Source: Corallococcus carmarthensis
GTDB lineage: Bacteria; Myxococcota; Myxococcia; Myxococcales; Myxococcaceae
DNA length: 64,000 nucleotides
Reading direction: 5' to 3'
NCBI RefSeq assembly: GCF_003611695.1
Contig: NZ_RAWE01000010.1
Location: 1-64,000, forward strand
The notes under the pieces are model-generated. The model was not told where the DNA came from. It was given only the letters and a program-made list of their open reading frames with translations, and ran no database searches. Shown one piece after another: positions 28,434-38,300 of this stretch. The stretch's first letter is position 1. Each line of letters begins with the position of its first letter. Position numbers and translations under genes: made by a program.

Positions 28434-30098
28434 TCAGTGCATGTCTGGAGGCGGTTCCCCTCCGGATTGTTTCCAAGCGTCAATGGCCCGGCGCACCTCA
28501 TCCCGGAGGTCCCTGCCAATCCGGGGATACGCGCTATCCTCCAAATTCGCCAATGACACACGGGCCGACCAGGGTGGCCCTTCGAAGCCGCTGCCGTTGA
28601 GCAGCACCACGCCGTGTCTCCGGGCCAGTGTGAAGACGATGTCCAGCGGGTCGTGGTGCTCCTGCACGAAGCGGACGAAGTCCTCGCCAATGTGTTCGCG
28701 GCACCAGGCTTCCAGGTCCAGCGTCTGGTAGTAGGCCGTGCGCAGCGGATCCTCGTGCAGGGGGATGCCCATGCCTTCGAACAGGGCCTGGAGCCGGTCC
28801 TGGCAGATGCGCTGGCAGTACTTCTTGTAGACGTCGTCCTTGTCCAACAGCGCGAACAGCGAGAACAACGTCATCTGCAACTGCTGGGGCAGGGACAGGC
28901 CCGCCGTGTGGCTCAACGCCACGGCCCGGCTGTCCGCCACCACCCGGTCAATGAACTTCAGCCGCCCCGGATGCAGCGAGATGGCGCCATAGCGCGCATC
29001 CAACCGCGCGCGCTCCGACGCGGGCTGCTTCGCCAGCGCTTCATCCAGGATGTTGTCCTCATGCAGCGCCACCACGCCCAGCCGCCAACCCGTGCAGCCG
29101 AAGTGCTTGGAGTACGAGTACACCAGCAATGTGTTTCGCGGCAGGTCCGCGGCGAGCGAACGGAAGCCGTTGACGAACGTGCCGTAGACATCGTCGGTGA
29201 TGATCAACAGGTCTGGCCGGCGCTTGCGCACCAGCTCCACCAGCTTGTGGACGGACTCCTTCCGCATGGCCACCGCGCCCGGGTTGGATGGGTTGACGAC
29301 GAAGAACGCCTTGATGCGCGGGTCCTCCAGCTTGCGCAGCTCCTCGTCCGGGTACTGCCAGGTGTGGCGGCCGTCCTTCGCGGTGGCGCTCTGCTGGATG
29401 TCCACCGTGCGCAGCTGGAATTCGTCCAGCCGGGGGAGCTCCAGGTACGGCGTGAAGAGGGGCGAGCCCAGCGCGATGGTGTCTCCCTTGTGGAGCAGGC
29501 CGTTCACCATCAAGGAGTGGAAGAGATAGGTCATCGCGGCCGTGCCACCCTCCACCGCGAAGAGGTCGAACCTGCCGGAAGGGGGCCGCCCCGTGAACAA
29601 CTCCCGCGCCAGGTACTCCTGCACGATGCGCTCGGCGTGGGGGAGCATCCGGTCTGGCACCGGATAGTTGTCTCCAATGACAGCGTCCGTGAGCTCCCAG
29701 ACGAACCGGTCCGGGTTGAAGCCCAGCGTGTGCTCCCCATACGTCAGCGCGCCGCGTAGCAACTGCACGGCGGGCTCGTCGTCACTCGCATCCAGGAAGT
29801 CATGCAGGCGCCTGGCGATGCCCGGAGACCGGGGCATGCCCGCGAGCCCTACGCCGGGCTCGTCCCAGGCCCGCCGGCTCTCCGCGAGCGCGAACTGGCC
29901 CAGCAGGAAGAAGGCCTCGCGCGGCGTGGTGGCGATCCAGTTGGGATTGCCCCGGCCGGCGTTGAGCATCACCGCCTCGCGGGTCTTCACGGCTTCGTCC
30001 GTGACCTGGAGGAGCGCGTCCTTCAGCTCGAACGGACTGAGCTTGCGCAGCTCACGGTCGGAAGGGGCTCCCGGGTCCTCGGGCGTCTGCTCGGTCAT
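28434..30098 (-). CDS. Aspartate 4-decarboxylase (bifunctional aminotransferase)
   Basis: 554 aa, fold-type I PLP enzyme that turns L-aspartate into L-alanine and CO2, with some aspartate transaminase activity in known members. The PLP lysine is in YSYSKHFGCTGWRLG. Other family marks are NAGRGNPNWIATTPREAFF at the start, VEGGTAAMTYLF, VVNPSNPGAVAM and ITDDVYGTF. The length fits the large (about 530-550 aa) AspD/AsdA group, not ordinary aminotransferases. AGGAGGAGG before the ATG at 30098 fixes the start. It is divergent from the GNAT enzyme gene. It may supply alanine or help pH balance. Confidence 0.9.
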   Translation of the reverse strand: MTEQTPEDPGAPSDRELRKLSPFELKDALLQVTDEAVKTREAVMLNAGRGNPNWIATTPREAFFLLGQFALAESRRAWDEPGVGLAGMPRSPGIARRLHDFLDASDDEPAVQLLRGALTYGEHTLGFNPDRFVWELTDAVIGDNYPVPDRMLPHAERIVQEYLARELFTGRPPSGRFDLFAVEGGTAAMTYLFHSLMVNGLLHKGDTIALGSPLFTPYLELPRLDEFQLRTVDIQQSATAKDGRHTWQYPDEELRKLEDPRIKAFFVVNPSNPGAVAMRKESVHKLVELVRKRRPDLLIITDDVYGTFVNGFRSLAADLPRNTLLVYSYSKHFGCTGWRLGVVALHEDNILDEALAKQPASERARLDARYGAISLHPGRLKFIDRVVADSRAVALSHTAGLSLPQQLQMTLFSLFALLDKDDVYKKYCQRICQDRLQALFEGMGIPLHEDPLRTAYYQTLDLEAWCREHIGEDFVRFVQEHHDPLDIVFTLARRHGVVLLNGSGFEGPPWSARVSLANLEDSAYPRIGRDLRDEVRRAIDAWKQSGGEPPPDMH

Positions 30099-30303
30099 GG
30101 CGTCCTCCTCCTGCGTCCGTCCAAGGTGAATCACCCCGGCGACGCGGACCATGCGCCACGGGGCGGGGCGGCCGGACCTGGCGGGCGGTTGGCCGGGCTC
30201 ATCAAAAAATGACAACCCGCGAGCGCACTTGGGCGAGCAGCGACGAATGAAAGGTCGGGGCCGGACACACAGTCCGGCAAGCACCGTGGAAACGAGACCC
30301 GCC

Positions 30304-31098
30304 ATGTCTTCATTGAGTTGCCGTGTCGCCACCGCGCAGCGTGAACTGGATGACGCGCTCCGCATCCGTTACCGAGTCTTTGGCGAGGAGATGCGGATGC
30401 TGGGGCCCAAGCGGCCGCGCGCCCCGCGCGAAGTGGACTGCTTCGACACGCTCCGGACCACCGCCCACGTCGTCGTCTACTCGGGCGCGGAGCCGGTGGC
30501 GACCGCCCGGTTGCTGATGCCCAACGCGGAGGTGGCTGCCTTCGCGGACACGGTCGTGGGGCTGGACATCGAGAAGAAGCTCGACCTGTCGGAGCTCGTC
30601 GCGCCGGGGCGTGTGTTCGCGGAGACCACGCGCTACTGCGTCACCCAGCGCCACCGCAACTCGGCGGTGCTGCGCCTCCAGGCGGGCCTGTACCGCGAGA
30701 GCCGCAAGCGCGGCGTCACCCACTGGATCGCCGCGGCCAACATGGAGACGGACTCGCAGGAGGAGGCGGACCTCTACTTCATTGCCGCCGCGCGCCGGGG
30801 CTGGGTGAGCGATACGTTCCGCGTGCGGACCCGGGAGTTTCCCTCGCCGCCTCCGGAGCCGCTGGCGGCCCGCCTCACCGCGGAGCAGCGCGCCCAGGCC
30901 CGGCAGGGCCACCTGGACACCCTGCGCATGCCACGCATCCTGTCGCTGTTCGCGGACAAGATGGGCGCGCGCTTCATCGCGCCGCCGCACTTCGATCCCG
31001 CCTTCAATCGCTTCACCGTGCCGCTCGTCGCCGCGTTGGATGCGATTCCCGAGCGGACGCTGGACCTCTTCGCTTCCCTGGACGCCGACGCCGCCTGA
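30304..31098 (+). CDS. Autoinducer-synthase/FeeM-like N-acyltransferase (GNAT fold)
   Basis: 264 aa. The N-terminal 200 residues carry the pattern shared by LuxI-type AHL synthases and FeeM-type N-acyl amino acid synthases: RIRYRVFGEE (Arg20-Glu29), EVDCFD with Asp45 and Asp48, PVATARLL with Arg69, and FAETTRYCV with Glu107 and Arg110. They join an acyl chain from acyl-ACP or acyl-CoA to an amine. The C-terminal 60 residues are extra. The ATG at 30304 is chosen because the family begins there; the ribosome site is weak. The haem-oxygenase-like gene follows by 83 bases. Confidence 0.8.
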   Translation: MSSLSCRVATAQRELDDALRIRYRVFGEEMRMLGPKRPRAPREVDCFDTLRTTAHVVVYSGAEPVATARLLMPNAEVAAFADTVVGLDIEKKLDLSELVAPGRVFAETTRYCVTQRHRNSAVLRLQAGLYRESRKRGVTHWIAAANMETDSQEEADLYFIAAARRGWVSDTFRVRTREFPSPPPEPLAARLTAEQRAQARQGHLDTLRMPRILSLFADKMGARFIAPPHFDPAFNRFTVPLVAALDAIPERTLDLFASLDADAA

Positions 31099-31181
31099 AC
31101 CCAGGCCGGCGCGCTCCTTTCCCCCTTCACCCTCAACGCAACACCCACCGGGCCTTCACGGGCCCCAGTCAGGAGACGTGT

Positions 31182-31871
31182 ATGTGCAAGCATCCCAAGA
31201 CCGAGCAGACGGCGAAGACGGACTGGCTGGATTCCCTGCGGCACGAGGCGCGGATGCTCGTGCATGAACTGGACGCATCTCCGGGTGTCCGCCGCCTGTT
31301 CGAGGGGCACATCCGCCAGGACGACTACGTCCACTACCTCGTCCAGTCGTATCAGTACGTGCGTTGGAGCGAGGGGTTCTTCACGGAGTCCGCCGAGCGC
31401 GTTCACCGCGAGGGCCGCGCCCCCGTGCTCGCGGAGCTTCTGTTCCAGAAGGCGTGGGAGGAGCAGGGCCATGAACAGTGGTTGCTCAAGGACCTGAAGG
31501 CGCTGGGCTGGACGCAGGAGCGCGTGGAGCGCGCGCCCATCAGCCCCGCCGTGCGCGCCTACGTGGCGTGGAACCGCTTCACCGCGCAGGCGGGCGTGCC
31601 CACCGCGTTCCTGGGCACGGCCTACGTGCTGGAGTACCTCTCCGTGAACCGGGCCCCGGGCTCCGTGGACCGGCTCATCGCGGAGAGCGGCATCCCGAAC
31701 ATCGACAAGGCTGTCCTCTTCCTCAAGGGCCACGGCGCCGCGGATGGCAACCACGTGGCCGACCTGGAGGCCTCCTTGCGCGCGGTCACGTCCCCGGAGG
31801 AGCAGGCCGCGCTGCTCCACTCCGCCCGCACCACGCGCATCCTGTTCCCGAAGTTCTTCCGGGATCCCTGA
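31182..31871 (+). CDS. Haem-oxygenase-like (PqqC/TenA fold) protein, possible diiron oxidase
   Basis: 229 aa, all helical. Features of the haem-oxygenase-like fold are DDYVHYLVQSYQYVRWSEG, EEQGHEQWLLKDLKALG and a late metal-type motif in GAADGNHVADLE. Members include iron-containing redox enzymes that oxidise amino or fatty acyl substrates. A good AGGAG precedes the ATG. It stands directly after the FeeM-like acyltransferase, so it may act on the N-acyl product. The metal ligands are not certain; a non-catalytic member is possible. Confidence 0.75.
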   Translation: MCKHPKTEQTAKTDWLDSLRHEARMLVHELDASPGVRRLFEGHIRQDDYVHYLVQSYQYVRWSEGFFTESAERVHREGRAPVLAELLFQKAWEEQGHEQWLLKDLKALGWTQERVERAPISPAVRAYVAWNRFTAQAGVPTAFLGTAYVLEYLSVNRAPGSVDRLIAESGIPNIDKAVLFLKGHGAADGNHVADLEASLRAVTSPEEQAALLHSARTTRILFPKFFRDP

Positions 31872-31889
31872 GCGCAAGCCCGGGCCTCT

Positions 31890-32975
31890 TCAACCCCGCT
31901 TCTGCCTCCAGGCGGCCTGGTAGAGGAGGTCCGTGCGGCTCTCGATGCCCAGCTTGGGGAAGATGTTGCGCAGGTGCGTCTTCACCGTGTTGAGCGACAG
32001 GCCCAGGTCCTCGGCGATGGTTTCGTTCGTCCAGTTGCTGAGGATCCCCTGGACCACGTCCACCTCACGTTTGGAGAGCTTCTGTCGCCAGGGCTCCGGT
32101 ATGGGGATGGCCCGCGAACATTCCTGCAGCACCAGCACCCAGGGACGGTGGCCGCGCTGCTCCGGCAGCTCCACGAACGTCACCTTCAGGTACTGCTTTC
32201 CCCCGGAGCGCGTCCACGTGTCCACGCCCGGGGCCCGCTTCGCCCCCAGCGCCCGGAGGTTCGCCAGATGCTCGCGCAGCTCCTGGGGCAGTCGCGAGTC
32301 GTCCGCCTTCAGTTCCTCCGGGTACCAGCGCCGCAGGAGCTCCGTCGCTCCCGGTGTGCGCAGCTTCTCGTGCTCCGGGGGATCCATCACGACGCACTCA
32401 GCACCCTGGTGGCGGAAGAGGGCGTCCAGCAGGTCGCCCCGCGTGGCCTCGTTCCCGAACAGCCGGCAGTTGCGCACCGTGTTCGCCAGGTGGGGTGTCA
32501 GGTCGTCGAGGATGGCCTGCTCCCGCTCGGAGAAGGGCAGGGACTGCTCCCGGTACAGCGTGAAGCCACCGTGCCAGTCCTGCCGCAGGTCCAGCAGCAC
32601 CGCCAGCACGTGCTCCAAGGGCAGTCCCAGCTCCCGGCCGCGCAGGTACAGGAGGTTGCGCATCAATTCCTTGCGCGAAAGCATGTCCGGGTTCCGTAGC
32701 GGCACGCTGGACTGCTGCATCGCCGATTCCCGCACGAAATCCACCGCGGCCAGCTCTGGGTAGTGCGCGAAGAGGATGCCCGGGGCTCCCAATCCCAGCC
32801 ACTCGTAGTCGCCGGGCCGCTCGGGCCTCGACACGCACAAGGCTGCGTAATCACAGGGCAGGAGCTTCGCGAGGGTCCCGTGAGCCCGTGCCAGCACCTC
32901 CGCCAGATCCAGCGAGCTGGAGAGGGTCTGGGTCAGCTCCAGCAGGAGCGCCTGCTCGCGCGTGGTGAGGTTCAT
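31890..32975 (-). CDS. LuxR-type regulator with N-terminal GAF-like domain
   Basis: 361 aa. The first 200 residues resemble a GAF sensor (TQTLSSSLDLAEVLARAHGT, LPCDYAALCVSRP). The last 65 are a LuxR/GerE helix-turn-helix: LSKREVDVVQGILSNWTN, then AEDLGLSLNTVKTHLRNIF, then LGIESRTDLLYQAAW. It lacks the AHL-binding domain of classic LuxR proteins. It converges on the acyltransferase/oxidase pair and could control it, although nothing in the DNA proves this. Confidence 0.85.
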   Translation of the reverse strand: MNLTTREQALLLELTQTLSSSLDLAEVLARAHGTLAKLLPCDYAALCVSRPERPGDYEWLGLGAPGILFAHYPELAAVDFVRESAMQQSSVPLRNPDMLSRKELMRNLLYLRGRELGLPLEHVLAVLLDLRQDWHGGFTLYREQSLPFSEREQAILDDLTPHLANTVRNCRLFGNEATRGDLLDALFRHQGAECVVMDPPEHEKLRTPGATELLRRWYPEELKADDSRLPQELREHLANLRALGAKRAPGVDTWTRSGGKQYLKVTFVELPEQRGHRPWVLVLQECSRAIPIPEPWRQKLSKREVDVVQGILSNWTNETIAEDLGLSLNTVKTHLRNIFPKLGIESRTDLLYQAAWRQKRG

Positions 32976-33054
32976 CCGACAGGCCTCCGTCCGTCTGGTC
33001 CATGCAAGGACTTAGCGGTCGGAAGGCCCTGGGGTCTGTCACCCACAAGAGGTA

Positions 33055-33086
33055 TGGACGGGCTTCGCTCACTCGAAGCCCGTCCA
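33055..33086 (-). terminator. Hairpin downstream of a small exported protein gene
   Basis: A perfect 13-bp stem (TGGACGGGCTTCG paired with CGAAGCCCGTCCA) with a 6-base loop lies 36 bases beyond the stop at 33122. The minus-strand sequence after it is only mildly T-rich. Confidence 0.6.
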
Positions 33087-33121
33087 CGTCTATCATTGCC
33101 GTGTCTGTCGAAGCAGGGGAG

Positions 33122-33568
33122 CTAATTGCCCGCGCTGCCTTCCACCGGCGGCGTGCCCGTGGTGGGGCTCGCGGAGCTGCCCATCTTCTTGTTCTGATCC
33201 CAGGCCGGCGGCGTCACTTCCATCTGCGCGCCCTTGTTGCCCGGGGTGCCCGAGTTCGGCGTGCCCGGCTTCGCCGAGGACGAGTGGTCGCTCGTGCTGT
33301 TGCTCCCCTGCTCGGTGGAGCCGGAGCCGCCGACCCCTTCGTCGATGCGGTCCGGGGCCACGGCGTCGTCATCGACCGCGTCCGCCGGCTGGAGGACCTC
33401 GGAAGAGCCCGAGCCGCCCGTGGCCTTGTCCCAGCGCTCCGCGCTGTCCTGGGGCGCGTCCGTGGACGGCTCCTGCAGGGGCGGCGTCTCGTGGTCGGTG
33501 TGGCTCTGCGCGAATGCCTGGCCGGTGAAGGTGAGTGTGGCCAGTGCTGCCATCAGGGGGAGCTTCAT
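33122..33568 (-). CDS. Small exported, low-complexity protein
   Basis: 148 aa from the ATG at 33568, with AGGAG eight bases upstream. The signal peptide (MKLPLMAALATLTFTGQAFA) is followed by a chain with no clear fold, rich in Ser, Gly, Asp, Pro and Thr (for example TGGSGSSE, GGSGSTEQG, PNSGTPGNKG). It is probably disordered in the periplasm. The function is unknown. It has its own promoter region and a hairpin after it. Confidence 0.75.
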   Translation of the reverse strand: MKLPLMAALATLTFTGQAFAQSHTDHETPPLQEPSTDAPQDSAERWDKATGGSGSSEVLQPADAVDDDAVAPDRIDEGVGGSGSTEQGSNSTSDHSSSAKPGTPNSGTPGNKGAQMEVTPPAWDQNKKMGSSASPTTGTPPVEGSAGN

Positions 33569-33691
33569 GGGTGGCGCTCCTTCGAAGAACGTGTGTGCTT
33601 CGAAGGTGGCGACCGTTGGGTGGGAAACAAGCGCTTGACGCACACCCACCCCCAAGCCGCATCCCCGCTTGTGGGGCGGGCAGGCGGCCTT

Positions 33692-34534
33692 TCAGCCCGT
33701 CAGCGCGCGCGGCGGCACCGTGCCCACGGCCCAGGCGGTGAGCTTCCGCAACAGCTCCCCGCGGTCCTCCGGCACGGAGAAGAGGTGGTCCGCGCGCGGG
33801 TAGAAGGCGTAGGTGACGCGGCCCTCCAGCTTCAGCGGCGAGAGCATCTCGAAGAACTGGCCTTCGTGGTTGAAGGACAGCCCCATGCCTCCGGAGAACA
33901 CGAAGCAGAGGCTGACGCCGCGCTCCAGCAGGTGCTTGTAGTCCTGCGTCAGCTGCGAGCGCTCGGGGTACTCGCGCGTGTAGACCTCGTCGGCCTCGCC
34001 GGCCTCGCGCAGCCGGGCGGGCAGCTTGCGCTTGCGCAGGTAGCGCGTCCAACGGCGGGGGCTCAGGTAGCGCAGGTGGAAGCGCAGGTGGTAGCCCAGC
34101 GTGCGGTACGTGTACCCGTCGATGAAGGCCGCGCCCACCACACGCGGATCCGCCACCGTCACCGCGTGCACGCTGTCCACGCCGGAGCACAGGCCGATGA
34201 GCACGAACTGCTTCTGGCCCTTCTTCTGCTCCAGGTAGTCGAGCGCCGCGCGCGTCTCCTCGCGGGCGCGCTGGAACTCGTCGGAGCCCCCCTCGCGGCG
34301 GGGGCGGCTGTCGCCAAGGCCGGACAGGTCGAAGCGCAGCGTGGTGACGCCGCGCCCCGCCAGCTGCCGCGCCAGCTCCACCCACAGCCGGTACGGGCCC
34401 ACGTGGTGGTTGAGGCCCACGTTGGACAGCACCACCACGGGTGCTCCCGGCAGGACCTTCGCGGGGTCGGGTTCCGTGAGGATGCCCACGAGGCTCTGCT
34501 CGGGGCCGAAGGTACAGATGCGCTCGCGCGTCAC
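33692..34534 (-). CDS. Alpha/beta-hydrolase with Cys at the nucleophile elbow
   Basis: 280 aa. The alpha/beta-hydrolase order is clear: PVVVLSNVGLNHHVGP, LRFDLSGLGDS, the elbow LIGLCSGVDS (Gly114 to Gly118) and a late Asp/His region FYPRADHLF. In the G-x-Nuc-x-G frame the nucleophile is Cys116, as in dienelactone hydrolase, not Ser. From memory this resembles the exosortase-linked hydrolase 1 group. The GTG start at 34534 overlaps the stop of the second hydrolase (GTGA). It is the last gene of the NRPS/PKS run and may release or edit its product, since the NRPS has no thioesterase. Confidence 0.8.
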   Translation of the reverse strand: MTRERICTFGPEQSLVGILTEPDPAKVLPGAPVVVLSNVGLNHHVGPYRLWVELARQLAGRGVTTLRFDLSGLGDSRPRREGGSDEFQRAREETRAALDYLEQKKGQKQFVLIGLCSGVDSVHAVTVADPRVVGAAFIDGYTYRTLGYHLRFHLRYLSPRRWTRYLRKRKLPARLREAGEADEVYTREYPERSQLTQDYKHLLERGVSLCFVFSGGMGLSFNHEGQFFEMLSPLKLEGRVTYAFYPRADHLFSVPEDRGELLRKLTAWAVGTVPPRALTG

Positions 34535-35307
34535 GCGGCCTCCTTCAGCAGCGTGGTGATGGTCTGGAGGATGCGGTTGGACAGGAGCGTGGACTCCTGG
34601 CCGCCCGCGCCCTCCTCGGGCACCAGGTGGTGCTGGAAGGGCAGGCCCGTCCCCTCCAGGCGCTCCTGGAGGCGCTGGTATTCGGGCCGGGGTGTGCCGA
34701 CCACCAGATGCGTGCGCGTCGCGGGCCACGCGGGCAGCGCTGCCAGGTCCAGCGCGAGGATGTCCTCACGCAGGGCGCGGGGGAACTCGAAGCCGAGCAG
34801 CTCCTCGCGCACCTCCAGCGGGCTTTCCGGCTGGGGAAAGAGGGTGCGGGTGGCCCGGCGCGCCTGGAGCAGCTCCAGCTCCTGGAGCCAGGCCTCCCCC
34901 TGCACCAGCGGTTCCCAGAGCACGAGCGCGGCGGTGGACAGCCCTTCCAGGGCGGCCCGCACCGCGAGCGCCGCGCCCAGCCGCAGGCCCACGAGCGCCA
35001 CGCGCTGCACGCCCGTCACGTCCTGCAATTCATTGGCGGCATGGCGGATGTCCTGGACCCACGTGGCCACGCGGCCCTCGTGGACCTCGCCGGACGAATC
35101 CCCCGTGCCGTAGTAGTCGAAGCGGAAGACGTGGAAGCCTTCGCGCGCGAGCATTCCGGCCAGCTTCCGGAAGGCCCAGTGAGTCAACATGTACTCCTGG
35201 GCGGCGGGATAGCAGAGCACCACCCCGGTGGAGCGCTCGGCGCCCTGGGCGGGGTGGTGGATGCCAAAGAGCTGTCTTTCGGAGCTGCCGAAGAAGCAAG
35301 GCGTCAC
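34531..35307 (-). CDS. Alpha/beta-hydrolase with Arg in place of the nucleophile
   Basis: 258 aa. It has the alpha/beta-hydrolase strands GVVLCYPAAQEYM and FRFDYYGTGDSSGE, but the elbow reads VGLRLGAA, giving Arg109 where Ser is expected. From memory, the exosortase-linked hydrolase 2 group has the same G-L-R-x-G elbow. It may be a non-catalytic partner of the Cys-type hydrolase that follows, or use other chemistry. It begins 28 bases after the NRPS stop and is translationally coupled to the next gene, so it belongs to the biosynthetic operon. Confidence 0.8.
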   Translation of the reverse strand: MTPCFFGSSERQLFGIHHPAQGAERSTGVVLCYPAAQEYMLTHWAFRKLAGMLAREGFHVFRFDYYGTGDSSGEVHEGRVATWVQDIRHAANELQDVTGVQRVALVGLRLGAALAVRAALEGLSTAALVLWEPLVQGEAWLQELELLQARRATRTLFPQPESPLEVREELLGFEFPRALREDILALDLAALPAWPATRTHLVVGTPRPEYQRLQERLEGTGLPFQHHLVPEEGAGGQESTLLSNRILQTITTLLKEAA

Positions 35308-35335
35308 GGTCTGACCATTCTCCTCGAAGGGCCGC

Positions 35336-38300
35336 TCAGTCCGAGCGCCCCGGCAGGTTCCGCTTCAGCTTATTGAACAAGCGTTGCGCCAGGGGAACAG
35401 AAGTCTCCTGGGTGGCAGTCTTTGGCGGCGTAACGGGCTGCGTCCTGGCGGCGGGAGCCGGGGCCTGGGCCACCGGCGCGAGCTGCGAGGCCACCTGTTC
35501 CAGCGTGTTGAGCAGGAGCGTGCGCGGGTGCAGCTCCTGGTTCAGCTCCTTCCGGACGCGCATCACCACCTGGAAGGACAGGAGCGAGTGCCCGCCGATG
35601 TTGAAGAAGTTGTCGTGCACGCCCACCTGCGCGATGCCCAGCACCTCCCGCCAGATGCGCGCCAGCTGCTGCTCCATCGGCGTGCGCGGCGCGACGAAGG
35701 CGTCCTCGACGGGACGCGTGGTGCCCGCCGGAGGCGGCAGGGCCTTGCGGTCCACCTTGCCGTTCGGCGTGAGCGGCAGCGTTTCCAGCTCCACGAAGTG
35801 CTGCGGCACCATGTACTGCGGCAGCTGCGTGCGCAGGTGCTTGCGAAGCTCCGTGTCGGTGTAGGCCTGTCCCGGCTTCGTCACGAGGTACGCGACGAGG
35901 CGGCGGTCACCCGGGCGGTCCTCGCGCACGAGGGCCACGGCCTGCGCCAGCGACGGGTGCGAAGCCAGCGCCGCTTCGACTTCGCCCAGCTCGATGCGGA
36001 AGCCGCGCAGCTTCACCTGCGAGTCATTGCGGCCCAGGTACTCCACGGTGCCGTCGGCCAACCACCGGGCCAGGTCGCCCGTGCGGTACATGCGCTCGCC
36101 AGGGCGGAAGGGATTGGCCAGGAAGCGCTCCTGCGTCAGCTCCGGCCGGTGCAGGTAGCCCAGCGTCACGCCGTCACCGCCGATGTACAGCTCGCCCGCG
36201 ACGCCCACCGGCACGGGGGCCAGGTGAGAGTCGAGGAGGTAGAGCTGGGTGTTGGCGATGGGGCGGCCGATGCGGATGGAGGAGAGGGGAGGCTGCACGC
36301 GCCAGGTGGTGGACCAGACGGTGGTCTCCGTGGGGCCGTACATGTTCCAGAGGCTGGCGACGCGAGCGAGCAGGGCTTCGGCCAATTCGCGGGGAAGCGC
36401 TTCTCCACCGACGAGAGCCTTGAAGCCGGGACGCGGCTGCCAGCCGGCCTCCAGCAGCAGGCGCCAAGTGGAGGGCGTGGCCTGCATGACGGTGACGGCG
36501 TTGGCTTCGAGGGCGGCCTTGAGGAGCGCGCCGTCGGAGGCGGTGTCACGGGAGGCGAGCACCACCTGGGCACCGGTGGTGAGGGGCAGCAGCAGCTCCA
36601 GCACGGCGATGTCGAAGGAGAGCGTGGTGACGGCGAGCAGGACGTCCTGGGCGGAGAGGCTCGGGGCCTCCTGCATGGTGCCCAGGAAGTTCACCACCGC
36701 GCGGTGCGGCACGCGCACGCCCTTGGGCTTGCCCGTCGAACCCGACGTGTAGATGACGTACGCCACGGCTTCGGGCGTGACGTCGGGAACCTCGGGGGCC
36801 GTGTCCGCCTGCGACGTGGTGTCCTCGACGAAGAGGGACTTCGCCGTGGTGGAGGGCAGGGTGCTCTGGATCGCGCGCTGCGTGACGATGAGCGAGAGCT
36901 TCGCGTCCTCGACCATGAAGGCGAGGCGCTCCGGTGGGAAGCCGGGGTCCAGCGGGACGTAGCCCGCGCCGGCTTCCAGGATGCCCAGCAGGCCCACCAC
37001 CATGTCCGGGCCGCGCTCGGTGAAGAGGCCGACGAGGCCTCCCGGCGCGAGGCCCTCCTGCTTGAGCGCGTTCGCCACCTGGTGGCTGCGCTGCAGGAGC
37101 TGACGGTAGGTGAGCGTCACGGCGCCGGAGCGCAGGGCCACCGCGTCGGGCGTGGCCTGGGCCTGCGCGGCGACGAGCGTGTGGACGAAGGCGTTCCGGT
37201 CGAACGGCTTCTCGGTGGCGTTCCAATCCACCAGCACGCGCTGCTTCTCCGCCTCGGGCAACAGCGGCAGGCGCGACACGGGGACTTCCGCGTCGGACAC
37301 CGCGGCCCGCAGCAGCGTGCGGATCTGCTCGAGCATGCGGACGACGGTGTCCCGCTCGAACAGGTCGGTGTTGTAGTCCATGCCGCCGACGATGCCGTTC
37401 GCCGTCTCCTTCACCCAGAAGCTCAGGTCCAGCGGCGTCGCGTGCGCGTGCACGTGCACCTGGCCGTAGGTGAGGTCCCCCAGGCCGGCGCCGCGGTTGC
37501 GCACGTCCTGGAAGGTGAAGAACGTCTGGAACAGCGGCGTGCGGCTCAGGTCGCGCTGCACGCCCAGCTGCTGCATCAGCAGCTCGATGGGCATGTCCTG
37601 GTGGCCGAACGCCTCCATGCACGTGGTGCGCACGCGCTCCAGCAGTTGCCGGAACGTCTGCTCCGGCGCCAGCTGCGTGCGCAGGACGAGCGTGTTGACG
37701 AAGAAGCCCAGCAGGTCCTCGACCTCCGGATGCGAGCGGCCCCGGATGGGCGTGCCGACCACGAGGTCTTCCTGGCCGCTGTAGCGGTGCAGCAGCGTCT
37801 TGAACGCCGTGAGCAGCACCATGTACAGCGTGGCGTTGGACTCGCGGCCCAGCTTCGTGAGCGCGTCCACCTCCGCGCCGGTGAGGACGAAGGGCTCCGT
37901 GCCGCCCTTGAGGCTCATCTGCGCGGGGCGCGGCTTGTCGGTGGGCAGCTCCAGCGCGGGCAGGTTCCCGGAGAGCTTCCCCTTCCAGTAGCGCGCCTGC
38001 CGCTCCAGCTCCTCGCCCTGGAGCCAGTTGCGGTGCCACTCGGTGAAGTCCGCGTACTGGATGGGCAGGGTGGGGAGCTTGGGCTCCTGGCCCCGGGTGA
38101 GCGCGGAGTAGATGACGTCCAGGTCGCGCAGGAACACGTCGAACGACCACCCATCCCAGATGAGGTGATGGGGCATGAAGAAGAGGACGTGCTCGTTGGC
38201 GCCCAGCCGGAACAGCGTCAGCCGGAACAGCGGCGGCGCGGTGATGGGGATGGACTCGTCCGCCAGCGCCTGGAGGCGGCGCAGCAGATCCTCCTCGCGC

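Noticed and set aside
30304..31098. True AHL synthase (luxI)
   Set aside because: The pattern is shared with FeeM-type enzymes, the protein is longer than LuxI, and no AHL-binding LuxR domain is nearby, so I kept the broader call.
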